The translations under genes and the position numbers were made by a program. A model generated the notes under the pieces. The model saw only the letters and a list, made by a program, of their open reading frames with translations, ran no database searches and was not told where the DNA came from. From an uncultured beta proteobacterium (GTDB lineage Bacteria > Pseudomonadota > Gammaproteobacteria > Burkholderiales > Burkholderiaceae_C), in NCBI GenBank assembly GCA_903840825.1, contig CAIMHL010000610.1:1-5829 (forward strand): a DNA stretch of 5,829 nucleotides, given 5' to 3'. Positions 1 to 5,392 of this stretch are shown here, in pieces. Each line of letters begins with the position of its first letter. The stretch's first letter is position 1.

Positions 1-1
1 G

Positions 2-301
2 GGTGTTTTGAAAGCGCTTCAACCGAAGATCGTGCAAGGCGAGAATATCGCTCAGACCTACCAGTTCACCGCCACTGAAAACGCGCAGCTGGGTTTCGTT
101 GCCTTGTCGCAGGTCATGAGCGAGGGCAAGATCGCCCAAGGATCGGCATGGCTGGTTCCCGCCCATCTGCACGCGCCCATTCAGCAAGATGCTCTACTGC
201 TGACCCCGGGCGCTGGCAACCCCGCGGCCAAGGCGCTGATGATTTTTTTGCGCAGTGACCGAGTCAAAACACTGATTCGCACCTATGGCTACGATGTGTG
301 A
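2..301 (+). CDS. modA: Molybdate ABC transporter, periplasmic binding protein ModA (C-terminal part, 5' end outside window)
   Basis: This is the last 99 codons of a molybdate/tungstate-binding protein that captures the oxyanion in the periplasm and delivers it to ModBC. The reading frame is open from the window edge, so the start codon and signal peptide lie upstream; a TTG at 8-10 is an internal Leu codon, not the start. The visible part contains the stretch LQPKIVQGENIAQTYQF followed by AQLGFVALSQV, which I recognise as the typical C-terminal lobe of ModA, and it ends with the usual helix near the stop (RVKTLIRTYGYDV). It lies 50 bases upstream of modB on the same strand, as in standard modABC operons. 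Identification rests on these motifs and on context; ligand residues of the N-terminal lobe cannot be checked here. Confidence 0.93.
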   Translation, partial: GVLKALQPKIVQGENIAQTYQFTATENAQLGFVALSQVMSEGKIAQGSAWLVPAHLHAPIQQDALLLTPGAGNPAAKALMIFLRSDRVKTLIRTYGYDV

Positions 302-303
302 TG

Positions 304-320
304 ACCAGACCCCATCTGGT
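304..320 (+). promoter_or_regulatory. Small intercistronic hairpin between modA and modB
   Basis: A perfect 6-base inverted repeat, ACCAGA (304-309) and TCTGGT (315-320), encloses a 5-base loop. It starts 2 bases after the modA stop codon. No T-run follows, so it is not an intrinsic terminator. It could protect the modA 3' end and favour more ModA than ModBC, as is common for binding-protein genes, but a stem this short can occur by chance. Confidence 0.25.
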
Positions 321-351
321 GCTCGCATGAGACTTTAAGCCCAAAAGCCCT

Positions 352-1041
352 ATGAATTTTCCACTGAACAACGAGGCCTGGGACGCTATTGGGCTGACCC
401 TTGAATTGGCGGCATTGGCCACGCTCATTTTGTTGATGCTGGCCACACCGCTGGCGTGGTGGCTGTCCCAGACGCGGTCCAAATGGCGTGCACCCATTGC
501 TGCGCTGGCGACGTTGCCGCTGGTGCTGCCACCATCTGTGCTGGGGTTCTACCTCTTGGTGGCCATGGGGCCGCACGGACCGCTTGGACAACTCACGCAA
601 GCCATGGGTTGGGGTGTTTTGTCGTTCACGTTCACGGGCCTGCTGATCGGTTCAGTTATTTTTTCACTCCCCTTCGCGGTGCAGCCGCTACAAAATGCTT
701 TTGAGGCCATGGGTGTGAGGCCGATGGAAGTGGCTTACACACTTCGGGCCAGTCCCATTGATGCATTCTTCACGGTGGCTTTGCCGCTGGCGCGTCCCGG
801 ACTCATCACGGCGGCCATTCTGAGCTTTTCCCATACGGTGGGCGAGTTTGGTGTTGTGCTCATGATCGGCGGCAACATTCCCGGGAAAACTCGCGTGGTG
901 TCGACGCAGATTTACGGGCATGTGGAAGCCATGGAATATGCGCAGGCACATTGGCTGGCGGGTGGCATGTTGGTTTTCTCATTTGGTGTGTTGTTGGCCT
1001 TGTCGATGATGCAAAAACGCGTTGAACAGGTGCGGCCATGA
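352..1041 (+). CDS. modB: Molybdate ABC transporter, inner-membrane permease ModB
   Basis: This gene encodes the 229-residue permease that forms the molybdate channel as a dimer in the inner membrane. Its length is typical of ModB. Hydrophobic segments lie at about residues 12-36, 48-72, 88-114, 148-172 and 202-220. The stretch LPLVLPPSVLGFYLL (55-69) is characteristic of ModB. The cytoplasmic EAA-type coupling loop that docks on ModC lies at about 126-166, around AYTLRASPIDAFF and ending in HTVGEFG. The ATG at 352 is the first possible start after an in-frame TGA at 328-330. No good Shine-Dalgarno sequence precedes it. Its stop overlaps the modC start by ATGA (1038-1041), which suggests translational coupling. 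The mod promoter, and any ModE site, would be upstream of modA and outside the window. Confidence 0.96.
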   Translation: MNFPLNNEAWDAIGLTLELAALATLILLMLATPLAWWLSQTRSKWRAPIAALATLPLVLPPSVLGFYLLVAMGPHGPLGQLTQAMGWGVLSFTFTGLLIGSVIFSLPFAVQPLQNAFEAMGVRPMEVAYTLRASPIDAFFTVALPLARPGLITAAILSFSHTVGEFGVVLMIGGNIPGKTRVVSTQIYGHVEAMEYAQAHWLAGGMLVFSFGVLLALSMMQKRVEQVRP

Positions 1042-2126
1042 CCGCTGCTGACGGCCTGCGCATTCGGGTCAAATTAGCCCGCAGTGGCTTTTCGCTCAAC
1101 GTCGATCTGGATTTACCCTCCCAAGGAATCACCGTTCTGTTTGGCGCCTCAGGCTCCGGTAAAACCACGTTGTTGAGGTGTGTGGCCGGGCTTGAGCGGC
1201 CTGCCAATGGGCTGATACGCGTGGGGCAGGCTCTGTGGCAGGACGATGCCCGTGGTATTTTTGTGCCCACCTGGGAGCGCGATCTGGGCTATGTATTCCA
1301 GGAGGCGAGTCTCTTTGAGCACCTGGATGTCCAAAAAAATGTAGCCTTCGGGCTCAAGCGATCAAAAAAGCCAGGTGCCTCAGAGGCCTTGTCACGCGCC
1401 ATTGAATTGCTGGGGATCGGTCACCTGATGCACCGGCAACCCGCTACTTTGTCGGGTGGGGAGCGGCAACGGGTGGCCATTGCCCGCGCCTTGGCAACCC
1501 AGCCCAGGCTCTTGCTGCTGGACGAACCCTTGTCAGCGCTGGACCTTGCGCGCCGTCACGAGATTCTTCCCTGGCTCGAAAAGATGCGCGATGAATTAAG
1601 CGTGCCCATGCTTTACATCACCCATTCAGCGGACGAAGTCGCGCGCTTGGCTGACCATCTGGTGGTGCTCGACCAAGGCTCGGTCAAGGCCTATGGCGCG
1701 GCGCAAGACGTTTTGGCTCGGGTTGAAAGCCCGGCCATTGGGGGCGAAGATGCCGGTGTCATGCTGCGCGGCCGGGTCGCCCGGCGCGATGCACGTTGGC
1801 ACCTGTCGCAAGTTGAGTTTCCCGGTGGATTTCTTTGGGTGCGTGACAACGATATTGCGGTAGGCCAGCAAGTTCGCCTGAGAGTCCTTGCGCGAGACAT
1901 CAGCATCTCTGCACACGAGCCGCACGAGTCAAGTATTCAAAATCATCTCAAGGGCTGCATTGAAGCCGTGGTTGATGATGCCCATCCATCGCAGGCTTTG
2001 GTTCGTATTCGCTGTGGCGAGTCGATCCTTTTGGCACGCGTCACCCAAAGAGCGATCAGCCTGTTGAACCTGAGGGCAGGCGCCCACATCTGGGCGCAGG
2101 TCAAGTCGGTGGCGGTGATTGAGTAG
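1038..2126 (+). CDS. modC: Molybdate ABC transporter, ATP-binding protein ModC
   Basis: This is the 362-residue ATPase that powers molybdate import through ModB. All ABC motifs are intact: Walker A GASGSGKTT (36-44), Q-loop Gln88 in VFQEA, signature LSGGERQ (138-144), Walker B LLLLDEP (158-164) with catalytic Glu163, D-loop SALD (166-169) and switch His196. The region after about residue 296 (SSIQNHLKG onward to AQVKSVAVIE) matches a TOBE/Mop-like domain, which in ModC proteins binds molybdate or takes part in regulation. This C-terminal domain together with the modB neighbour separates it from other importer ATPases. The start codon overlaps the modB stop. An AGG (1029-1031) seven bases before the ATG may act as a weak ribosome site. 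No truncation or missing residue is seen. Confidence 0.96.
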   Translation: MTAADGLRIRVKLARSGFSLNVDLDLPSQGITVLFGASGSGKTTLLRCVAGLERPANGLIRVGQALWQDDARGIFVPTWERDLGYVFQEASLFEHLDVQKNVAFGLKRSKKPGASEALSRAIELLGIGHLMHRQPATLSGGERQRVAIARALATQPRLLLLDEPLSALDLARRHEILPWLEKMRDELSVPMLYITHSADEVARLADHLVVLDQGSVKAYGAAQDVLARVESPAIGGEDAGVMLRGRVARRDARWHLSQVEFPGGFLWVRDNDIAVGQQVRLRVLARDISISAHEPHESSIQNHLKGCIEAVVDDAHPSQALVRIRCGESILLARVTQRAISLLNLRAGAHIWAQVKSVAVIE

Positions 2127-2175
2127 TTAGGTTTGTGCGGCTGCGCACCAGCACTGCGTTAGCGCGTCTTCGTCA

Positions 2176-2202
2176 TTGTCGTTCTTCTTGCGCGAATTTA
2201 AT
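2176..2202 (+). promoter_or_regulatory. Weak candidate promoter for the rhodanese gene
   Basis: In the 137-base gap after modC, TTTAAT (2197-2202) matches the sigma70 -10 consensus at 5 of 6 bases. TTGTCG (2176-2181) matches the -35 at 4 of 6, but the spacing is only 15. The gap has no clear terminator: the inverted repeat GTGCG/CGCAC (2135-2139 and 2144-2148) is short and lacks a T-run. Read-through from modC is therefore possible. Confidence 0.22.
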
Positions 2203-2247
2203 CACTCAGAGCGATGCCGATACGCTGCTGACATTGAGCATCAAAAT

Positions 2248-2254
2248 GGGGGAG
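2248..2254 (+). promoter_or_regulatory. Shine-Dalgarno sequence of the rhodanese gene
   Basis: GGGGGAG lies 9 bases before the ATG at 2264. The codon directly before that ATG is an in-frame TAA (2261-2263), so this site and the stop together fix the start. Confidence 0.6.
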
Positions 2255-2263
2255 TGCCGGTAA

Positions 2264-2653
2264 ATGGGGACCTATTCCTATGCCCACGATTTAGTGGCTG
2301 CGGCCAAAGCCCGTATTCAGGAAGTGCCCCTGGCTGATGCCGAACAAGCCCTGCTAGAGGCTGATGTGCTGATCGATGTGCGCGAGCAAGATGAATACGC
2401 TGCTGGTCATTTGCCCGGTGCCATTCACGCCTCGCGCGGCATGTTGGAGTTCAAACTCAGCGCCAACCCAGCTTTAAGCTCGCGCGATCTCAACATCGTG
2501 CTGTACTGCAAAACCAGTGGCCGCGCCGCCCTGGCCGCCTGTGCGATGCACGACATGGGCTACCTCAACGTCAAATCGATTGCGGGTGGTTTTGATGCCT
2601 GGGTAAGCGCAGGCAAGCCCGTTGCCAAACCCGCCATGCCTGCGTTTGAATAA
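2264..2653 (+). CDS. Single-domain rhodanese-like sulfurtransferase
   Basis: This 129-residue protein is a single rhodanese domain with no signal peptide, so it is probably cytoplasmic. The conserved entry motif DVREQDEYAAGHLPGA lies at about 38-53, and the active-site loop CKTSGR (82-87) carries the nucleophile Cys82, which in this family forms a persulfide. The closing motif IAGGFDAWVSAGKPV (about 106-120) is typical. The loop length fits the sulfurtransferase type rather than the longer loop of Cdc25 phosphatases. The physiological sulfur donor (thiosulfate or a persulfide) and acceptor cannot be deduced. It follows modC on the same strand and converges with the rluE-type gene, with only 6 bases between the stops. 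A link to the YeeE/YedE pair on the other strand, or to molybdenum cofactor sulfur chemistry, would be inference only. Confidence 0.92.
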   Translation: MGTYSYAHDLVAAAKARIQEVPLADAEQALLEADVLIDVREQDEYAAGHLPGAIHASRGMLEFKLSANPALSSRDLNIVLYCKTSGRAALAACAMHDMGYLNVKSIAGGFDAWVSAGKPVAKPAMPAFE

Positions 2654-2659
2654 AGCGGT

Positions 2660-3244
2660 CTAGGCCCAAACCCCAGTAGCGTCCTGCCAAACACCAGGCG
2701 CCAAGCCGTGCAAGGTGTGGGGGCCAATGCCGGCTCGAATCAGCCGCAGCGTGGGGAAACCCACCGCTGCCGTCATGCGGCGCACCTGCCGGTTGCGGCC
2801 TTCCTTAATCGCCAGTTCTACCCAAAACGTAGGAATGCTTTGGCGAAAGCGAACCGGGGGCACTCTGGCCCACAAGCCTGGTGGTTCGGGTATCAAGCGG
2901 GCGCGGGCGGGCAGGGTGATGCCGTCATTAAGCTGCACACCCCGCGTCAGCGCGTCCAGCGCCATTTGTGTGGGCACGCCTTCCACCTGCACCCAGTAGA
3001 TTTTCTCCATCTTGTAGCGCGGGTCCGAGATGTGCGCCTGCAACTTACCGTCATTGGTGAGCAGCAGCAGGCCTTCGCTGTCGGCATCTAGCCTGCCCGC
3101 CACATACACGCCCGGGAGCTTGATGAAATCACCAAGCCCTTGCCACTTGCCGTCGGGGGTGAACTGGCTCAGTACGCCATAAGGCTTGTTGAAAAGAATC
3201 AGGCGTGAGGCCTTGCGTTCATTCAAGGCCGGGGCTCGCTCCAC
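2660..3244 (-). CDS. rluE: 23S rRNA pseudouridine synthase, RluE type
   Basis: This gene encodes a 194-residue RsuA/RluE-family pseudouridine synthase. E. coli RluE converts U2457 of 23S rRNA to pseudouridine. Visible hallmarks are LILFNKPYGVLSQFT (15-29), the catalytic motif GRLDADSEGLLLLTNDG with Asp53, KIYWVQVEGVPT, and EGRNRQVRRMTAAVGFPTLRLIR near the C-terminus. There is no N-terminal S4 domain, which fits RluE rather than RluB, RluF or RsuA. The start is uncertain. The longest form uses GTG at 3244 and overlaps the tautomerase gene by 22 bases; an in-frame TTG at 3226 would leave only a small overlap and still keep the whole core. Neither has a convincing Shine-Dalgarno, so translational coupling to the upstream gene is likely. 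It is the last gene of the minus-strand run and looks like an unrelated housekeeping passenger. Confidence 0.93.
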   Translation of the reverse strand: MERAPALNERKASRLILFNKPYGVLSQFTPDGKWQGLGDFIKLPGVYVAGRLDADSEGLLLLTNDGKLQAHISDPRYKMEKIYWVQVEGVPTQMALDALTRGVQLNDGITLPARARLIPEPPGLWARVPPVRFRQSIPTFWVELAIKEGRNRQVRRMTAAVGFPTLRLIRAGIGPHTLHGLAPGVWQDATGVWA

Positions 3245-3414
3245 AGCACGCCGCCGGTAGCCCAGTTTTCGCGCTTCACATCGGTGATCAAAATATCAAC
3301 CGAGCTAGCGCTGCCGCCCAAAACCTCGACTGTGACACGGGTGATTTCTTCAACGAGTTTTTTCTTTTGCTCGATGGTGCGGCCTTCGAGCATTTCAATG
3401 TGGTAAGTGGGCAT
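3223..3414 (-). CDS. 4-oxalocrotonate tautomerase family protein
   Basis: This is a 63-codon gene of the small tautomerase superfamily, whose members use an N-terminal proline as general base and form hexamers of about 60-residue subunits. The start ATG at 3414 is chosen because it puts Pro directly after Met (MPTYHIEMLEGR), giving catalytic Pro1 after Met removal, and because AGGA lies about 6 bases upstream on the minus strand. An ATG at 3501 would add 29 residues and bury the proline. Arg11 of 4-oxalocrotonate tautomerase is conserved, and the GG pair (53-54) is present, but the position of 4-OT Arg39 is Asp39 in SVDILITD, and Trp replaces Phe50. The substrate is therefore probably not 4-oxalocrotonate and is unknown. 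It lies 29 bases after the pmpB-like gene and overlaps rluE, so it is probably cotranscribed with both. Confidence 0.92.
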   Translation of the reverse strand: MPTYHIEMLEGRTIEQKKKLVEEITRVTVEVLGGSASSVDILITDVKRENWATGGVLWSEPRP

Positions 3415-3443
3415 GGAGTTTCCTAAGGGGTTAATGTGTGAAA

Positions 3444-3866
3444 TTATTTGGCGCGCAAGCCTTGCGCCAAGGCACCTAGGCCAATACCGGCCAGCGCCCA
3501 CAGCAAATCAAAGTTGCCTGCGCCCAAACCGGCAATAGCCGGGCCGGGGCACACGCCGCACAGTCCCCAGCCAACGCCAAACAGCGCAGCGCCCACGGCG
3601 GTATCGCGGTTCCAGATGCTGGGGTGCTTGTGAAAAATATCGCCCAAGAGGGGCTGCTTTATAAAGCGGGGCGCTACCTTGTAGGCGATGAGTGTCACCA
3701 CCACCGCACCGCCCATGACCAACATCAGGCCAAAGTCAGAGAAGCGCAAAAAGCTCAGCACCACCTCAGGCCGGATCATGGTGGAGACGGACAGGCCGAA
3801 GCCAAAAAGGGTGCCTGCCACCAGCGTGGCCAACATGCGGGGTCGGGTCATGTTGGGGGTGTTCAT
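3444..3866 (-). CDS. YeeE/YedE family membrane protein, second half of a split sulfur-compound transporter (PmpB/DUF6691-like)
   Basis: This is a 140-residue inner-membrane protein with hydrophobic segments at about 11-28, 45-65, 91-108 and 118-136. The motif GWGLCGVCPGPA (99-110), with Cys103 and Cys106, is the signature of the C-terminal half of YeeE/YedE proteins, whose full-length member TsuA imports thiosulfate by means of conserved channel cysteines. The ATG at 3866 overlaps the stop of the upstream pmpA-like gene by ATGA (3863-3866). An alternative start at 4043 would add 59 residues that are only the other gene read in a different frame, so I reject it. The two halves probably assemble as one transporter. 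Substrate identity (thiosulfate, sulfide-derived or other sulfur species) is inferred from the family. In other bacteria such pairs are often controlled by an ArsR-type regulator, but none is present here. Confidence 0.9.
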   Translation of the reverse strand: MNTPNMTRPRMLATLVAGTLFGFGLSVSTMIRPEVVLSFLRFSDFGLMLVMGGAVVVTLIAYKVAPRFIKQPLLGDIFHKHPSIWNRDTAVGAALFGVGWGLCGVCPGPAIAGLGAGNFDLLWALAGIGLGALAQGLRAK

Positions 3867-4336
3867 GCGGCTATCCTGGCAAAGATATTGGCGGTCAAAA
3901 ATGCGGTGGCCATGAAAGTGAGTACGGCAAATAGGGAGGGCACTTGCAGCGAGCCCAGGCCACAAATGCCGTGCCCAGAGGTGCAGCCGTTGCCCAGGCG
4001 CGCCCCATAACCCAAAAAAAATCCACCCACCACAAGTTGCCAAACTGGCACGGCCGTGCTTTCAGCCACACCGCCTGCAAAGCCCAACCACCAAATGAAC
4101 GCGCCCAAAACCAAACCAAGCGCATAAACCAGGCGCCAGTTGCGTGACTCGGTGAAGCGGGCTTGTTGAAAAAATGGCCTTTGAACCACAAAAGACCAAG
4201 TGCTGGAAAACACCGTACTCATGCCACCAATGCGCCCGGTCAAGATAAACAGCAGCCCTGCACCAGCGCCAATGAAGGCGCCGCCCATCAGGTAGTGCTG
4301 CCAGCCCAGGGGAAAGAGGGTGGTAAAAATAGTCAT
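3863..4336 (-). CDS. YeeE/YedE family membrane protein, first half of a split sulfur-compound transporter (PmpA-like)
   Basis: This is a 157-residue inner-membrane protein. Hydrophobic segments lie at about 14-34, 68-90, 97-113 and 130-152. The motif GNGCTSGHGICGLG (115-128), with Cys118 and Cys125, is the hallmark of YeeE/YedE (sulf_transp) proteins. It is about half the length of TsuA/YeeE, and the directly coupled downstream gene supplies the other half, so together they correspond to one two-repeat transporter. The ATG at 4336 has no convincing Shine-Dalgarno on the minus strand. It follows the GST gene after a 46-base gap that contains a strong hairpin, so it may have its own promoter or depend on read-through. 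A GATAAT hexamer (minus strand, complement of 4346-4351) sits just upstream, but I found no matching -35. Confidence 0.92.
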   Translation of the reverse strand: MTIFTTLFPLGWQHYLMGGAFIGAGAGLLFILTGRIGGMSTVFSSTWSFVVQRPFFQQARFTESRNWRLVYALGLVLGAFIWWLGFAGGVAESTAVPVWQLVVGGFFLGYGARLGNGCTSGHGICGLGSLQVPSLFAVLTFMATAFLTANIFARIAA

Positions 4337-4353
4337 GGACGCTGATTATCCAT

Positions 4354-4383
4354 GAGCCAGCCCCCCGGCCTGGCTTGGTTTTT
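4354..4383 (+). terminator. Hairpin with T-run between the GST and pmpA-like genes (terminator-like only on the + strand)
   Basis: AGCCAG (4355-4360) and CTGGCT (4370-4375) form a perfect 6-base stem around a C/G-rich 9-base loop, with a possible G-T pair extending it. On the + strand the stem is followed by TGGTTTTT, like an intrinsic terminator. All flanking genes, however, run on the minus strand, where the A-run precedes the hairpin and no T-run follows. It lies immediately after the GST stop codon, so in that direction it could act as an RNA-stabilising or partly attenuating structure between GST and the transporter genes. On the + strand it would stop antisense transcription. Confidence 0.4.
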
Positions 4384-5024
4384 CAGGTCTTTTGTACAGC
4401 CGCTTTACGGTCGGCCAAGACGCGCTGGGCGCTGGCGCGCTCGCCAATCAATTTAATGTAGGGCTTGTAGTCTACCCCTGCGGCCAGCAATAAGTCTTCA
4501 CCATAAATAGCCTTGGTTGCCATGCCCACCAAGGGCAGGTTGCTGAACGCCACGCAGTCGGCCTGGGTGAAAGTGTCACCAGCGATATAGGGGGCAAACT
4601 TGGCCAAGCGTTTGAAGGCGCTGATGTTTTTCTCAAGCTGCTTGCGCACACGGGCCTGCGTGCTCTCGCTCACGGTGCCACCAAAGAAAGCCTGGGTATA
4701 CAGCTCGCGGGCCACCAACTCTAGGTGCAGGTTTATGAACGTCACCAGCTCGCGCACCTTGGCGGCGGCAAAAGCATCGGCGGGCAGCAAAGCAGGGCTG
4801 GGGTATTGCGCCTCTAGGTATTCCAAAATCACATGGCTTTCGCACAGTGCGCCTTGGGGCGTGCGGATGAAGGGGATTTTGCCCAAGGGAGAGTCGCTGA
4901 GCACGGCCTCTTCCTGGCTCATGGTGGGCACGTATTCCTCGGTAAAGGGAATGCCTTTTTCAAGCAGCACTTGCTTGACGATGTTGTAGTAGTTGGAGAT
5001 TGAAAATCCGCAAAGTGTGATCAT
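4383..5024 (-). CDS. Glutathione S-transferase family protein
   Basis: This 213-residue protein has the usual GST length and two-domain order. The N-terminal thioredoxin-like domain (about 1-75) shows the cis-proline segment GKIPFI (48-53, Pro51) and the glutathione gamma-glutamyl-binding pair Glu62-Ser63 in ESHVILEYLEAQYP. The all-helical C-terminal domain carries the N-capping motif IAGDTFTQADCVAF (147-160) with Asp156. The catalytic residue is not certain; Ser8, Ser10 or Tyr12 in GFSISNYY are candidates, and no CPYC-type redox motif is present. It is probably cytoplasmic. The substrate is unknown. The ATG at 5024 is preceded by AAGGG (complement of 5033-5037) with an 8-base spacer, which supports this start. 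It is the first gene of the minus-strand run, with a promoter candidate and nested repeats directly upstream. Confidence 0.93.
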   Translation of the reverse strand: MITLCGFSISNYYNIVKQVLLEKGIPFTEEYVPTMSQEEAVLSDSPLGKIPFIRTPQGALCESHVILEYLEAQYPSPALLPADAFAAAKVRELVTFINLHLELVARELYTQAFFGGTVSESTQARVRKQLEKNISAFKRLAKFAPYIAGDTFTQADCVAFSNLPLVGMATKAIYGEDLLLAAGVDYKPYIKLIGERASAQRVLADRKAAVQKT

Positions 5025-5039
5025 GCCGCTGGCCCTTTT

Positions 5040-5112
5040 AGTTAATTCACCAATATAAATGCCCTGTCAAAAGTCGGCCTGACACCAGGGCGACATTGCA
5101 GGGCAATTAACT
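5040..5112. repeat. Nested inverted repeats in the GST upstream region (possible operator)
   Basis: AGTTAATT (5040-5047) is the exact inverse of AATTAACT (5105-5112). Inside them, GCCCTG (5061-5066) is the inverse of CAGGGC (5099-5104), and another CAGGGC lies at 5086-5091. On the right side the two elements are adjacent, whereas on the left they are separated by 13 bases. The left elements overlap the candidate -10 and -35 of the GST promoter. The layout could be a binding site for a dimeric regulator or a DNA-looping pair, or an imperfect cruciform. No regulator gene is present in the window. Confidence 0.4.
5042..5070 (-). promoter_or_regulatory. Candidate promoter of the GST gene
   Basis: On the minus strand a perfect -35 hexamer TTGACA lies at 5065-5070. 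With a 17-base spacer the -10 position is AATTAA (5042-5047), which matches the consensus at only 3 of 6 bases. A better-looking TATATT (5052-5057) is only 7 bases from the -35 and cannot pair with it. The weak -10 suggests either an activator-dependent promoter or a chance TTGACA. Confidence 0.35.
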
Positions 5113-5143
5113 GAGCGCACGCCGGGGCGCTGGGCGTCAGGGT

Positions 5144-5392
5144 TTAGTGAGTGACGAACTCGTACACCACGTCTTCGCTTTCCACCATGTCCAGGATATC
5201 GTTCAAGACATCGTCGTCTTCGGTGTTGGACCAGGTTTCTTCGGGGTCGGTGGCAAACAGGGGCTCAATGGCAATGTCCATGAACTGGTTGTCTGGCAGC
5301 TTCAACACTTGTCCGCCTTCGGAGGTTTTGACCAACTCCCAGTCATCTGGTACGGACATTTCAAGTTTGATGGTGATGTTTAGTTTTTTCAT
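5144..5392 (-). CDS. Small, strongly acidic hypothetical protein
   Basis: I do not recognise this 82-residue protein. It has 21 Asp/Glu against 5 Lys and no Arg or Cys, with an expected net charge of about -16. The N-terminal third (KLNITIKLEMSVPDDWELV) alternates hydrophobic and polar residues like beta strands. The C-terminal third has an acidic stretch TEDDD (57-61) followed by a likely amphipathic helix (about 61-73). It has no signal peptide or membrane segment and is probably cytoplasmic. The ATG at 5392 overlaps the stop of the upstream membrane-protein gene by ATGA and has no Shine-Dalgarno of its own, so translation is probably coupled. Some small acidic proteins act as DNA mimics or adaptors, but nothing here shows such a role. 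The gene pair and good coding frame make it likely to be real. Confidence 0.75.
   Translation of the reverse strand: MKKLNITIKLEMSVPDDWELVKTSEGGQVLKLPDNQFMDIAIEPLFATDPEETWSNTEDDDVLNDILDMVESEDVVYEFVTH

Noticed and set aside
2135..2148. GTGCG/CGCAC inverted repeat after modC as a terminator of the mod operon
   Set aside because: The stem is only 5 bases with a 4-base loop and no T-run follows.
2708..3091. Open frames on the + strand opposite the RluE-type gene
   Set aside because: The minus-strand protein has all family motifs. The + strand frames are compositional shadows in GC-rich coding DNA.
3415..3501. 29-residue N-terminal extension of the tautomerase from an ATG at 3501
   Set aside because: It would overlap the end of the pmpB-like gene and bury the catalytic N-terminal proline. 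The ATG at 3414 has a ribosome site and gives Pro1.
3867..4043. 59-residue N-terminal extension of the pmpB-like protein from an ATG at 4043
   Set aside because: The extension is the pmpA-like coding region read in another frame, rich in Trp and His and unlike any membrane segment. The ATGA overlap at 3863-3866 gives a natural start.
4600..4989. 129-codon open frame on the + strand opposite the GST gene
   Set aside because: It is antisense to a clearly recognisable GST, has a low-complexity Ser/Arg-rich composition and shows no domain.
5113..5143. ACGCC/GGCGT inverted repeat downstream of the acidic-protein gene as a terminator
   Set aside because: The stem is short and no T-run follows on the minus strand, so it is not distinguishable from chance in GC-rich sequence.
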